A DNA stretch of 64,000 nucleotides from JAQBZY01 sp038117205 (GTDB lineage: Bacteria > Pseudomonadota > Alphaproteobacteria > Rhodospirillales > Casp-alpha2), in assembly GCA_038117205.1 (NCBI GenBank), contig JAYOFL010000012.1, positions 1 through 64,000 on the forward strand, in the 5' to 3' direction. The position numbers and the translations under genes were made by a program. Shown here one piece after another: positions 7,670 to 15,551 of the stretch. A model generated the notes under the pieces. That model made no database searches. It saw only the letters and a list, made by a program, of their open reading frames with translations, and was not told the DNA's origin. Positions within the stretch are counted from its first letter, which is position 1; each line of letters starts with the position of its first letter.

Positions 7670-8716
7670 ATGAAACGCCTTATCGCAGCCGCGGCCCTCG
7701 CCGCGACCATCGGCTCGGCGACCGGCACGCCGGCGACGGCGGCTGAGACCGTCAATCTCTATTCCTACCGCCAGCCGTTCCTGATCGAACCGTTGCTGAA
7801 GAAATTCACCGAGGCCACCGGCGTGAAGGTCAACGTGGTGTTCGCCGACAAGGGCATGCTGGAGCGCATCCGCGCCGCCGGCGAGAACAACCGCGCCGAC
7901 GCGGTGCTCACGGTCGACATCGGCCGGCTCTATGAGTTGAAGCAGGCCGGCGTCCTGGAGCCGGTCAATTCCAAGGTCGTCGAGGCGAACGTGCCGGCGC
8001 ACCTCCGCGATCCGCAGAATCTCTGGATCGGCCTGACGCAACGGGCCCGTATCGCGCTGGTCAGCAAGGACCGCGTGAAGCCGGGCGAGCTCACCTCCTA
8101 CGAGGACCTCGCCGACCCGAAGTTCAAGGGCCGCATCTGCGTCCGCTCCGGCAAGAACGCCTACAACGTGGCGCTGATCGCCGCCATGATCTCGCATCAC
8201 GGCGAGGCCAAGGCGCGCGAATGGCTGAAGGGGTTCAAGGCCAATCTGGCGCGGAAACCGCAGGGCAACGACCGGGCGCAGGCCAAGGCGATCTCGGAAG
8301 GAGTGTGTGACATCGCACTCGCGAACAATTATTACTTCGGGCTCATGCTCACCAACGAGAAAGAGCCGGAACAGAAGAAATGGGCCTCGGCCGTCAATCT
8401 CGTGTACTTGAACCAGGGCTCCAGTCAGTACGGCAACCACATGAACGTGTCGGGCGCCGGCATCGTGAAGGGCGCGAAGAACCGCGCCGCTGCGGTGAAG
8501 CTGATCGAGTTCCTCTCCAGCGACGAGGCGCAGAAGATCTTCGCCGAGACCAACTTCGAGTATCCGGTCAAGTCGACCGTCGAGCGCTCGGCCTTGGTCA
8601 AGTCCTGGGGCACGTTCAAGGAAGACAAGCTGGACATGGAAACCATCGCCAAGAACCGGGCGCTCGCAACCAAGCTGGTCGACGAGGTTCAGTTCGACGA
8701 GGGTCCGACAAGCTGA
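7670..8716 (+). CDS. Ferric iron ABC transporter, periplasmic substrate-binding protein (FbpA/FutA type)
   Basis: About 348 residues from the ATG at 7670; an ATG six codons earlier is also possible, but 7670 gives a standard signal peptide (MKRLIAAAALAATIGS, cut near ATAA/ETVN). The mature start VNLYSYRQPFLIEPLL, the ferric-site tyrosines in NNYYFGLM and the KAISEGVCDIALAN region are typical of FbpA/FutA-type ferric-binding proteins. It is followed by the permease and ATPase genes and preceded by two Fur-like boxes. The role is capture of Fe3+ in the periplasm for import. Confidence 0.92.
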   Translation: MKRLIAAAALAATIGSATGTPATAAETVNLYSYRQPFLIEPLLKKFTEATGVKVNVVFADKGMLERIRAAGENNRADAVLTVDIGRLYELKQAGVLEPVNSKVVEANVPAHLRDPQNLWIGLTQRARIALVSKDRVKPGELTSYEDLADPKFKGRICVRSGKNAYNVALIAAMISHHGEAKAREWLKGFKANLARKPQGNDRAQAKAISEGVCDIALANNYYFGLMLTNEKEPEQKKWASAVNLVYLNQGSSQYGNHMNVSGAGIVKGAKNRAAAVKLIEFLSSDEAQKIFAETNFEYPVKSTVERSALVKSWGTFKEDKLDMETIAKNRALATKLVDEVQFDEGPTS

Positions 8717-8746
8717 CGAAAGCTCGTAACTCAGCGAGCCGCGCAC

Positions 8747-8784
8747 GCGGACGCCCCTGGTTACGGGGGCGTCCGCTTCGTTTT
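8747..8784 (+). terminator. Attenuator-like hairpin between binding protein and permease genes
   Basis: An 11-bp GC-rich stem (GCGGACGCCCC paired with GGGGCGTCCGC) with an 8-nt loop, followed by TTCGTTTT. It lies between the first and second genes of one operon and probably causes partial termination, keeping the binding protein in excess over the membrane complex. Confidence 0.75.
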
Positions 8785-8798
8785 CGGGGGTCGCCGGG

Positions 8799-10499
8799 AT
8801 GAACACGGCCAGCGCGCGCGTCGGTACGCCGGCCGCCTCCCTTCTGCCGAAACTCAGCATCTGGACCGTCGGCGCCCTGCTGGCGGCGCTGTTCGTCGCC
8901 CTGCCGCTGCTGACGGTCGTCCTGATCGCGCTCGGCGGCGACACCGAGATGTGGCATCACCTCGCATCGACCGTGCTCGGACTCTACGTCGAGCGGACCC
9001 TGACCTTGATGCTCGGTGTCGGTCTCGGCACCTTCGTGATCGGCACGGCGACGGCCTGGCTCGTCACCATGTGCCGCTTTCCGGGCCGGCGCGTCTTCGA
9101 ATGGGCGCTGCTGCTGCCGCTGGCGGTGCCGAGCTACATCCTCGCCTTCGTCGTCACCGACCAACTGGAATACGCCGGCAACGTGCAGACGTGGCTCCGC
9201 GCCCTGTTCGGCTGGACCCGGCCGCAGGACTACTGGTTTCCGGAAATCCGCTCGATGGGCGGAGCCATCGCCGTCATGACGACCGTGCTTTACCCCTACG
9301 TCTATCTGCTGGCCCGCGCCGCCTTCCTTGAGCAGTCCGTCTGCGTGCTCGAGGTGAGCCGCACCCTCGGCCATTCGGCGTGGCGGAGCTTCCGCCGCGT
9401 CGCCCTGCCCCTCGCCCGGCCGGCCATCGTCGTCGGCGTCATGCTGGTGCTGATGGAGGTGATCAACGACTTCGGCACCGTCGACTTCTTCGCCGTCCGC
9501 ACCTTCACCGCCGGCATCTATGACGTCTGGCTGAACATGAACAGCATTTCCGGGGCGGCGCAGTTATCGAGCGTCCTTCTGCTGGTCGTCTTGGCGCTGA
9601 TCGGCATCGAGCGGTTCGCCCGGCGCGGCCGGCGCTTCCATCATACGTCCAGCAAGTACTCGGCGTTGCCGAGCTACCCGCTTACCGGCGCCCGCGGCTG
9701 GCTCGCCACGGCGGCCTGCGCGCTGCCGGTCCTGCTCGGCTTCGTCCTGCCGGCGTCCGTGCTCGCCAGCTATTCGCTCCGCTATTTCCGCGCCACGCTT
9801 TCCGTCGATTATATCGGCTTCGTCCTCAACAGCCTGACGCTATCGGTTTCGGCGTCGCTGCTGGCGCTGGTCGTCGGCCTGTTCCTGGCCTACGCGGTGC
9901 GGCTTTCCGGCTCGCATTTCGTCCGGAGCGCAACCCGCATCGCCAGCATCGGCTACGCCGTGCCGGGCGCCATCCTGGCCGTCGGCGTGTTGTGGCCGAC
10001 CGGCTTCGCCGACAGGATTTTCTCGGGCGCCGCCGGCCTGTTCGGTCTTACCCTCGGCGCCGTCATGATCGGCACCATCGCGCCGGTCGTGTACGGCTAC
10101 CTCGTCCGGTTCCTGGCCCTTTCCTACGGCACGGCGGAGGCCAGCCTCGGCAAGGTGACGCCGAGCATGGACGGCGCGGCGCGCACCCTCGGTCTGACGC
10201 CGATGGGCGCCCTGGCAAGGGTCCATTATCCGCTGATGCGGGGCAGTCTGGCGACGGCGGCGCTATTGGTGTTCGTCGACTGCATGAAGGAATTGCCGCT
10301 GACGCTGATCCTGCGCCCCTTCAATTTCGACACGCTGGCGACCTTCGTATTCCAATACGCGTCGGACGAACGGCTCGAGGCGTCCGCCCTCGGCGCATTG
10401 ACCATCGTCGGCGCCGGCATTATCCCCGTTCTGCTGCTGAGCGTAACGATCGCGAGGTCCCGTCCCGGGGCTTCGCCTGAACGCCCGGAGAAAGAATGA
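8799..10499 (+). CDS. Ferric iron ABC transporter, fused permease (FbpB type)
   Basis: A 566-residue membrane protein built of two permease halves, each with about six hydrophobic helices and an EAA loop that docks the ATPase: EVSRTLGHSAWRSFRRVALP near residues 184-203, and a second near 445-475 containing GAARTLGLTPMGALARVHYP. This duplicated form is typical of FbpB/SfuB/ThiP-type importers. The start lies 15 bp after the attenuator hairpin, and its end overlaps the ATPase gene by 4 bp (ATGA), which suggests translational coupling. Substrate assignment as Fe3+ comes from the binding protein and Fur-like boxes. Confidence 0.92.
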   Translation: MNTASARVGTPAASLLPKLSIWTVGALLAALFVALPLLTVVLIALGGDTEMWHHLASTVLGLYVERTLTLMLGVGLGTFVIGTATAWLVTMCRFPGRRVFEWALLLPLAVPSYILAFVVTDQLEYAGNVQTWLRALFGWTRPQDYWFPEIRSMGGAIAVMTTVLYPYVYLLARAAFLEQSVCVLEVSRTLGHSAWRSFRRVALPLARPAIVVGVMLVLMEVINDFGTVDFFAVRTFTAGIYDVWLNMNSISGAAQLSSVLLLVVLALIGIERFARRGRRFHHTSSKYSALPSYPLTGARGWLATAACALPVLLGFVLPASVLASYSLRYFRATLSVDYIGFVLNSLTLSVSASLLALVVGLFLAYAVRLSGSHFVRSATRIASIGYAVPGAILAVGVLWPTGFADRIFSGAAGLFGLTLGAVMIGTIAPVVYGYLVRFLALSYGTAEASLGKVTPSMDGAARTLGLTPMGALARVHYPLMRGSLATAALLVFVDCMKELPLTLILRPFNFDTLATFVFQYASDERLEASALGALTIVGAGIIPVLLLSVTIARSRPGASPERPEKE

Positions 10500-11524
10500 A
10501 CGGCCTGCATCTCTCGGGAATTTCGCACGCCTTCGGCGCCAACCGCGTCCTCGACGACGTGTCGGTGGCCGTGGCGCCGGGCGAGCTGGTGTGCCTGCTC
10601 GGCCCGTCCGGCTGCGGCAAGACGACCCTGCTCCGGCTCGCCGCCGGCCTGGAAGGCCTGCAGACCGGCGCCATCTCCATCGACGGCGCCACCGTCGGCG
10701 ACGCCGCGGCCGGGATCGCCGTGCCGCCGGAGCGGCGGGGCGTCGGCCTGATGTTCCAGGACTACGCGCTCTTTCCGCATCTTTCGGTGCGCGAGAACAT
10801 CGCCTTCGGGACCGATCCCCGTGACCCGGCACGGCAGGCCTGGATCGACGGCGCGCTCGGCCGCATGGGTCTCGCCGAGATCGCCGGCATGTATCCGCAC
10901 ACCCTTTCCGGCGGCCAGCAGCAGCGGGTCGCCTTGATGCGCGCGCTGGCGCCTTCGCCGAAGGTGCTGCTACTCGACGAGCCGTTTTCCGGCCTCGACG
11001 TCACGCGCCGCGCCCAGGTTCGCGCCGAGACGTTGAAATTGGTCAAGGAGGCTGGCGTCGCCACCCTGATGGTGACGCACGACCCCGAGGAAGCCATGTT
11101 CATGGCCGACCGGATTCTGGTCATGGACGCCGGGCACGTCGTTCAGGACGGCGCGCCGACGGCGCTCTACGACGCGCCGGCATGCGCCTTCGTCGCCGAA
11201 TTCTTCGGTCCGGTGAACCGTTTCGAGGGCCTAGTCGAGGACGGCGCGGTCGCGACGCCGCTCGGCCGCTTGGCCACGCCCGGCCTGCCGGACGGCGCGG
11301 CGGCGCTGGTGCTGATCCGGCCGGAAGGCATTCGTCCCGCCGCCGCCGGCATCGAATTGGAGATCGAGACGGCGCGCCCGCTCGGTCCGTCCAGCTACAT
11401 CTCGCTTCGCTTGCCGGGCGGCGGCACGCTCGAGGCGCGCTTCGCGGGCGGCGCCCTGCCGGCCGCCGGCACGCGGATCGCGATCGAGGTCGATCAAGGC
11501 AGGGTCTACGCCTTTCCGGCCTGA
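10496..11524 (+). CDS. Ferric iron ABC transporter, ATP-binding protein (FbpC type)
   Basis: A 342-residue ATPase with Walker A GPSGCGKTT (about residues 36-44), the Q-loop in MFQDYALFPH, signature LSGGQQQR, Walker B VLLLDEP and switch His in VTHDPEEA. A C-terminal TOBE-like domain of about 100 residues (RFEGLVEDGAVATPLG onward) is as in FbpC and other CUT1/MOI-type importers. It overlaps the permease gene by 4 bp. It powers uptake through the two-half permease. Confidence 0.93.
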   Translation: MNGLHLSGISHAFGANRVLDDVSVAVAPGELVCLLGPSGCGKTTLLRLAAGLEGLQTGAISIDGATVGDAAAGIAVPPERRGVGLMFQDYALFPHLSVRENIAFGTDPRDPARQAWIDGALGRMGLAEIAGMYPHTLSGGQQQRVALMRALAPSPKVLLLDEPFSGLDVTRRAQVRAETLKLVKEAGVATLMVTHDPEEAMFMADRILVMDAGHVVQDGAPTALYDAPACAFVAEFFGPVNRFEGLVEDGAVATPLGRLATPGLPDGAAALVLIRPEGIRPAAAGIELEIETARPLGPSSYISLRLPGGGTLEARFAGGALPAAGTRIAIEVDQGRVYAFPA

Positions 11525-11542
11525 TCCCCCGTATCCGTTGCC

Positions 11543-11566
11543 GCCGGCCGGACCCGGCAAAATTTT
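11543..11566 (+). terminator. Possible weak terminator after the iron ABC operon
   Basis: A 5-bp stem (GCCGG paired with CCGGC, 6-nt loop) followed by AAAATTTT. The stem is short, so termination is uncertain, but a stop signal is expected before the sigma54 promoter at 11663. Confidence 0.3.
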
Positions 11567-11635
11567 CACCGTTACCGGATCGTTTACGCCGAGGCGCATC
11601 GCCCACCCGTGCGCCCCATAAAATTTATTATTAAA

Positions 11636-11648
11636 AATCATATAGTTA
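11636..11648 (+). promoter_or_regulatory. IHF-like site upstream of the 11.76-kb hook gene
   Basis: AATCATATAGTTA matches WATCAANNNNTTR with one mismatch and sits in the most AT-rich patch of this area (about 11620-11652). It ends 14 bp before the -24 element. Confidence 0.5.
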
Positions 11649-11662
11649 TAAAAACACGGCCT

Positions 11663-11678
11663 TGGCACTTCGATTGCA
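11663..11678 (+). promoter_or_regulatory. Sigma54 promoter of the first hook-type gene
   Basis: TGGCAC-N5-TTGCA is a perfect -24/-12 match with correct spacing, 77 bp upstream of the ATG at 11756. Confidence 0.92.
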
Positions 11679-11755
11679 TATTCGTAGCCGGAACCAGAAA
11701 TGCGTCCGCCGTATGGGCGTCTGGATAGCGAACCGAAAGAAAGAGAGTACGGTCG

Positions 11756-13366
11756 ATGAGCGGATACGGTCTATTTCAGATCAGCACCCTCGGCATGCGC
11801 TCGCAGGCCAATCGGCTGAATACCATCAGCACCAACATCGCCAACGTGAACACCGGCGGCTATCGCCGCACGGACACGGAATTCGAGACGGTGCTCGGCA
11901 ACAATTTCTTCCATCAGTCGGATGTCGGCGGCGTCAAGCCGGTGCAGCGTCACCGCTACGACACGCAAGGCCTGGTGACGACGACCGACCGCGGCCTGGA
12001 CCTCGCCATCAGCGGCCAGGGATTCTTCGCCGTGCAGCCGGACTTCAATTCGACGACGCAGATTTTCTATACGCGCGACGGCTCCTTCCAGATTTCCACG
12101 GTCGATGGCCAGACCACCAACGTCACCGCCGACGACGGTTCGACGATCACGGTCAGCAATGGCTATCTGGTCGACAAAAACGGCTATTTCCTCCTTGGTT
12201 CGGCCGTCAACGCGGACGGCACCTATTCGTCGAGCGCCGCCGCGCCCATGCGGGTCGACCAGTATGCGTTCACGGAAACCGGCGAAGCGACGACGGCGGT
12301 CTCGCTTGAGCTCAATCTGCCGGGCAACTATCAAGTCGGCGACGAAACCATTCAATATGGCGTCAAGGTTTACGATTCCGACGCCAACGCGCACACGCTG
12401 CAGATGAAATTCGATCGCGTCGGCGACACCGGCACGTGGCGCATCGGCGCTACAGGGGACGGCCTGACGTCGGCGACGTTCGCCTCGGCCGCCACCTTCA
12501 GCCTGTCCGCCGCCGGCGCGACCCGTGCTGTCCGCTTTTTGAATTCAGACACGGTCGACGGCGTTGCCGTCCCGACGATTTCCGTTATCGACCCATCGGT
12601 CAACATCACCCCAGCCCCGACAGGACCATTGCCGCTTTCGGACGGCATCGGCGTGCCGGGCTCGTTCGACAACCTCGCCCCCGGCGACAAGATCACCGTC
12701 GCCGGCAGCACCGGCAACAACGCCGTCTACACGGTCGTCAAGGTGCTGGCGGGCGGCGCCAAGATCCAGGTCAAGGAAGCCCTGACCAACGAGGTCGACA
12801 CGAACGGCACGACCATCAGCGGCAACGCGTCCTACGCGACGCCGATGACCTTCGACGGCAACGGCCAACTAACATCGGCGACGTCGCACACCGTGACCCT
12901 CGCCTGGGATAACGGCGAGACCAACACGATCACGATCGATCTCTCGGAAATGTCGCAGTTCGCCACCGAATTTACGCCGTTCCGCTCGTCGTCGAACGGC
13001 TTCGCCAAGGCCGACATCACCGGCGTTGCGTTCGACAGCGCCGGGCACGTCGTCGGCACCTTCAGCGACGGAACGCAGCGCGACATCTACAAGATACCGC
13101 TCTACAACTTCACCAACATCAACGGCCTGCACGCAGAAAACGGCCAGGTGTTCGAGGAAACTGCGGCTTCCGGCGCGGCGACCGCGTTCTTCGCCGACGA
13201 GTCCAGTCTGGCGGATTTCGTCACCTACGCACACGAAATCTCCAACGTCGACATCTCGACCGAATTCACGCGCATGATCCAGACGCAGACCGCCTACAAC
13301 ATGAACGCGACGGCGTTCCGCACAATGGACGAAATGACGGTCGTCGCGCGCGATCTGAAGACCTGA
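11756..13366 (+). CDS. Flagellar hook protein FlgE-like (first paralogue)
   Basis: A 536-residue axial protein. The N-terminal D0 motif RLNTISTNIANVNTGGYRRT, the family signature DLAISGQGFFAVQPD, the FlgE-type late region (ADITGVAFDSAGHVVGTFSD, YKIPLYNFTNINGL) and the C-terminal helix DISTEFTRMIQTQTAYNMNA identify a hook-type protein. A second, longer FlgE lies at 59129. Residues about 302-355 (GDKITVAGSTGNNAVYTV and following) form a beta-rich module that resembles four copies in FlgL. The gene has its own perfect sigma54 promoter and terminator, so it forms a single-gene unit. It may be the main hook protein or a specialised variant. Confidence 0.85.
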   Translation: MSGYGLFQISTLGMRSQANRLNTISTNIANVNTGGYRRTDTEFETVLGNNFFHQSDVGGVKPVQRHRYDTQGLVTTTDRGLDLAISGQGFFAVQPDFNSTTQIFYTRDGSFQISTVDGQTTNVTADDGSTITVSNGYLVDKNGYFLLGSAVNADGTYSSSAAAPMRVDQYAFTETGEATTAVSLELNLPGNYQVGDETIQYGVKVYDSDANAHTLQMKFDRVGDTGTWRIGATGDGLTSATFASAATFSLSAAGATRAVRFLNSDTVDGVAVPTISVIDPSVNITPAPTGPLPLSDGIGVPGSFDNLAPGDKITVAGSTGNNAVYTVVKVLAGGAKIQVKEALTNEVDTNGTTISGNASYATPMTFDGNGQLTSATSHTVTLAWDNGETNTITIDLSEMSQFATEFTPFRSSSNGFAKADITGVAFDSAGHVVGTFSDGTQRDIYKIPLYNFTNINGLHAENGQVFEETAASGAATAFFADESSLADFVTYAHEISNVDISTEFTRMIQTQTAYNMNATAFRTMDEMTVVARDLKT

Positions 13367-13388
13367 TCCGGCTCCTCCGGGCGTTGAG

Positions 13389-13412
13389 ACGGCGGCTTCG
13401 GCCGCCGTTTTT
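13389..13412 (+). terminator. Rho-independent terminator after the first hook-type gene
   Basis: An 8-bp stem (ACGGCGGC paired with GCCGCCGT) capped by the stable tetraloop TTCG and followed by a T-run. It lies 22 bp after the stop codon. Confidence 0.93.
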
Positions 13413-13526
13413 CGTTGTGGAAATATTTGCCGGGTGCTTTCCACCGACTGCCTATCCCGAACCGACCTATCCTCAGACAGATGAACCTAACTCAATGAAA
13501 AAAATGTATTTTTTATTTCCGGCGAT

Positions 13527-13542
13527 TGGCACGCAATTCGCA
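13527..13542 (+). promoter_or_regulatory. Sigma54 promoter of the flgI operon
   Basis: TGGCAC-N5-TCGCA, with one mismatch in the -12 element and correct spacing, 52 bp before the flgI ATG. An A/T-rich stretch (about 13495-13520) lies just upstream, but no clear IHF consensus was found. The promoter overlaps an in-frame TTG that might be mistaken for the flgI start. Confidence 0.8.
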
Positions 13543-13594
13543 TAATGAACCTGCCAACAACGCCCTTAAGGCGGCAACGAACGGGAATAGAGAC

Positions 13595-14746
13595 ATGAAC
13601 GACCAGGTTTGGAAGCGCAATCGGATCAACACCGCGGTACGGCGGCTGGGTCTGGTGCTGACCTTCGTCGCCACGCTCGGCGCCGCGCTGCCCGCCGCCG
13701 GTGCGTCGCGCATCAAGGACATCGTCGATTTCGAAGGCGTCCGCGAGAACCAACTGGTCGGCTACGGTCTCGTCGTCGGCCTCAACAACACCGGCGACAC
13801 ACTGGCCACCGGCCACTTCACGAAGCAGAGCCTGCAAGCCATGCTCAACCGCATGGGCGTGAAGCCGACCGACGCCGGCCTCAGCTCCAAGAACGTCGCC
13901 GCCGTCATGGTGACGGCCAGCCTGCCGCCCTTCGCCCGCCTCGGCGCCCGCATCGACGTCACCGTCAGCGCGCTCGGCGACTCCAAGAGCCTGCTCGGCG
14001 GCACGCTCCTCGTCACGCCGCTGGTCGGCGCCGACGGCGAGGTCTACGCCGTCGCCCAGGGCCAACTCGCGGTCGGCGGCTTCTCGGCGCAGGGCAACGC
14101 GGAAACGGTGGTCAAGGGCGTGCCGACGTCGGGCCGCATCGCCAGCGGGGCGATCATCGAACGCGAGGTCAACTTCGACCTCGCCAGCCTGCACAACGTC
14201 AAGTTGACGCTCCGCAATCCCGACTTCACGACGGCACGGCGCATTTCGCAGGCCATCAACGCCTTCCTCGGCACCACCGCGGCGGCGTCTTCCGACCCCT
14301 CGACAGTGCGCCTCTCGGTTCCGGACAGCTACCGGGAAAACGTCGTCAATCTGCTGACCGACATCGAACAGCTGCGGATCGAACCCGACCAGCTCGCCCG
14401 CGTCGTCATCGACGAACACACCGGCACCATCGTCATGGGCGAGAACGTCCGCATCTCCACGGTCGCCATCGCGCAGGGCTCGCTGACCATCCGCATCACG
14501 GAAACGCAGCAGGTGTCGCAGCCCGGCCCCTTCGCCGAGGTCGGCACGACGACGACGGTGGACCGCACCAATATCGACGTCACGGAAGGCGAGGAGCGCC
14601 GTCTGGCGGTCCTGCAGCCGGGTGTCAGCCTTCAGGAATTGGTCAATGGTCTCAATGCGATGGGCATCGGCCCGCGGGACATGATCACGATCCTGCAGAC
14701 GATCAAGGCGGCCGGCGCGCTGCAGGCCGAAATCGAGGTGATGTGA
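13595..14746 (+). CDS. flgI: Flagellar P-ring protein FlgI
   Basis: A 383-residue periplasmic ring protein. The ATG at 13595 gives a signal peptide with a basic start (VWKRNRINTAVRR) and hydrophobic core, cut near AAGA/SRIKD. The in-frame TTG at 13526 falls inside the sigma54 promoter and cannot be translated from that transcript. Mature motifs include DIVDFEGVRENQLVGYGLVV, GLNNTGDT, ASLPPFARLGARIDVTVSAL, DSKSLLGGTLLVTPLVGADG and VVIDEHTGTIVMGENVRI. Its stop overlaps the flgJ start by one base. It assembles around the rod with help from FlgA. Confidence 0.96.
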   Translation: MNDQVWKRNRINTAVRRLGLVLTFVATLGAALPAAGASRIKDIVDFEGVRENQLVGYGLVVGLNNTGDTLATGHFTKQSLQAMLNRMGVKPTDAGLSSKNVAAVMVTASLPPFARLGARIDVTVSALGDSKSLLGGTLLVTPLVGADGEVYAVAQGQLAVGGFSAQGNAETVVKGVPTSGRIASGAIIEREVNFDLASLHNVKLTLRNPDFTTARRISQAINAFLGTTAAASSDPSTVRLSVPDSYRENVVNLLTDIEQLRIEPDQLARVVIDEHTGTIVMGENVRISTVAIAQGSLTIRITETQQVSQPGPFAEVGTTTTVDRTNIDVTEGEERRLAVLQPGVSLQELVNGLNAMGIGPRDMITILQTIKAAGALQAEIEVM

Positions 14747-15075
14747 TGAGCGTCGCAGCCGACAGCCAGAACATCCGCCACAATATGGACGCCGCGATGA
14801 TGGCGTCACGTCCGAACGCGACCAAGATGTCACCGGCGCAGATGCAGAAGTTGCAGAAGACGGCGCAGGAGTTCGAGGCGGTGTTCATCGGCGAGATGCT
14901 TCGCCCCATGTTCGAAAACATCGAGGCGGCGGCGCCCTTCGGCGGCGGCGCCGGCGACGACATCTGGCGCGACATGCAGGTCGACGAATACGGCAAGGCG
15001 ATCGCCAAGCAGGGCGGCATCGGGCTTTCCGACGCCGTGGTGCGGGCGATGCTGCACATGCAGGAGGGAAAGTAA
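14746..15075 (+). CDS. flgJ: Rod-binding protein FlgJ (muramidase-less)
   Basis: A 109-residue protein equal to the N-terminal rod-cap domain of FlgJ. The motif KTAQEFEAVFIGEMLRPMFE and the ending GGIGLSDAVVRAMLHMQEG are characteristic. The C-terminal peptidoglycan hydrolase of enterobacterial FlgJ is absent, as usual in alphaproteobacteria, so a separate hydrolase must open the cell wall. Start and stop codons overlap flgI and flgN by single bases (TGATG and TAATG), indicating translational coupling. Confidence 0.9.
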   Translation: MSVAADSQNIRHNMDAAMMASRPNATKMSPAQMQKLQKTAQEFEAVFIGEMLRPMFENIEAAAPFGGGAGDDIWRDMQVDEYGKAIAKQGGIGLSDAVVRAMLHMQEGK

Positions 15076-15512
15076 TGGACGCGGAAAAACGCATCGGCGA
15101 CCTGATCGCGATCACCGGGCGCCTGATCGACATCCTGGAACGCGAGAACGCCATTCTGCGCGAGCGGCGGCATGCAGAGCTGAACAACATCCTCGACGAG
15201 AAGGCGACCATCGGCCGCGTCTACGAGGCGCGCGTCGTCGGTCTCGACCAGAACCGGGACGCGCTCGACGACGTCGCGCCGGCGTTGCGCGAGCAACTCA
15301 AGGAACTGGCCCGCAAGGTGGACACGCTGATGGCTGAGAACACCATCATGCTGCGCGCCGCCCTGCAGGCCAGCCGCCGCGTCGTCGATCTGATCGCCGA
15401 GGCGGTCAAGGAAACCGCGCCCACTGCCGGCACCTATTCGGCGCGCGGACGGAAGGCCGAGGCGGCACCCGCCGGCGGCAACATGTCGCTGTCGCTGAAC
15501 GAGACGCTCTAG
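15075..15512 (+). CDS. flgN: FlgN-like export chaperone for hook-filament junction proteins
   Basis: A 145-residue, largely helical protein. The N-terminal helix (RIGDLIAITGRLIDILEREN) and the long amphipathic helices that follow are typical of FlgN-type chaperones, which bind the C-termini of FlgK and FlgL before export. It sits directly before flgK and flgL, the classical context. Sequence motifs in this family are weak, so the call rests on helix pattern, size and position. The last 25 residues are Ala/Gly/Ser-rich and probably disordered. Confidence 0.75.
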   Translation: MDAEKRIGDLIAITGRLIDILERENAILRERRHAELNNILDEKATIGRVYEARVVGLDQNRDALDDVAPALREQLKELARKVDTLMAENTIMLRAALQASRRVVDLIAEAVKETAPTAGTYSARGRKAEAAPAGGNMSLSLNETL

Positions 15513-15551
15513 ACCGAACCGCACTGAAACCGCCAAGAAAGGCGAACCGAT

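Noticed and set aside
14746..15075. FlgJ as a truncated pseudogene
   Set aside because: Loss of the muramidase domain is normal in alphaproteobacterial FlgJ, and the gene is cleanly coupled to both neighbours.
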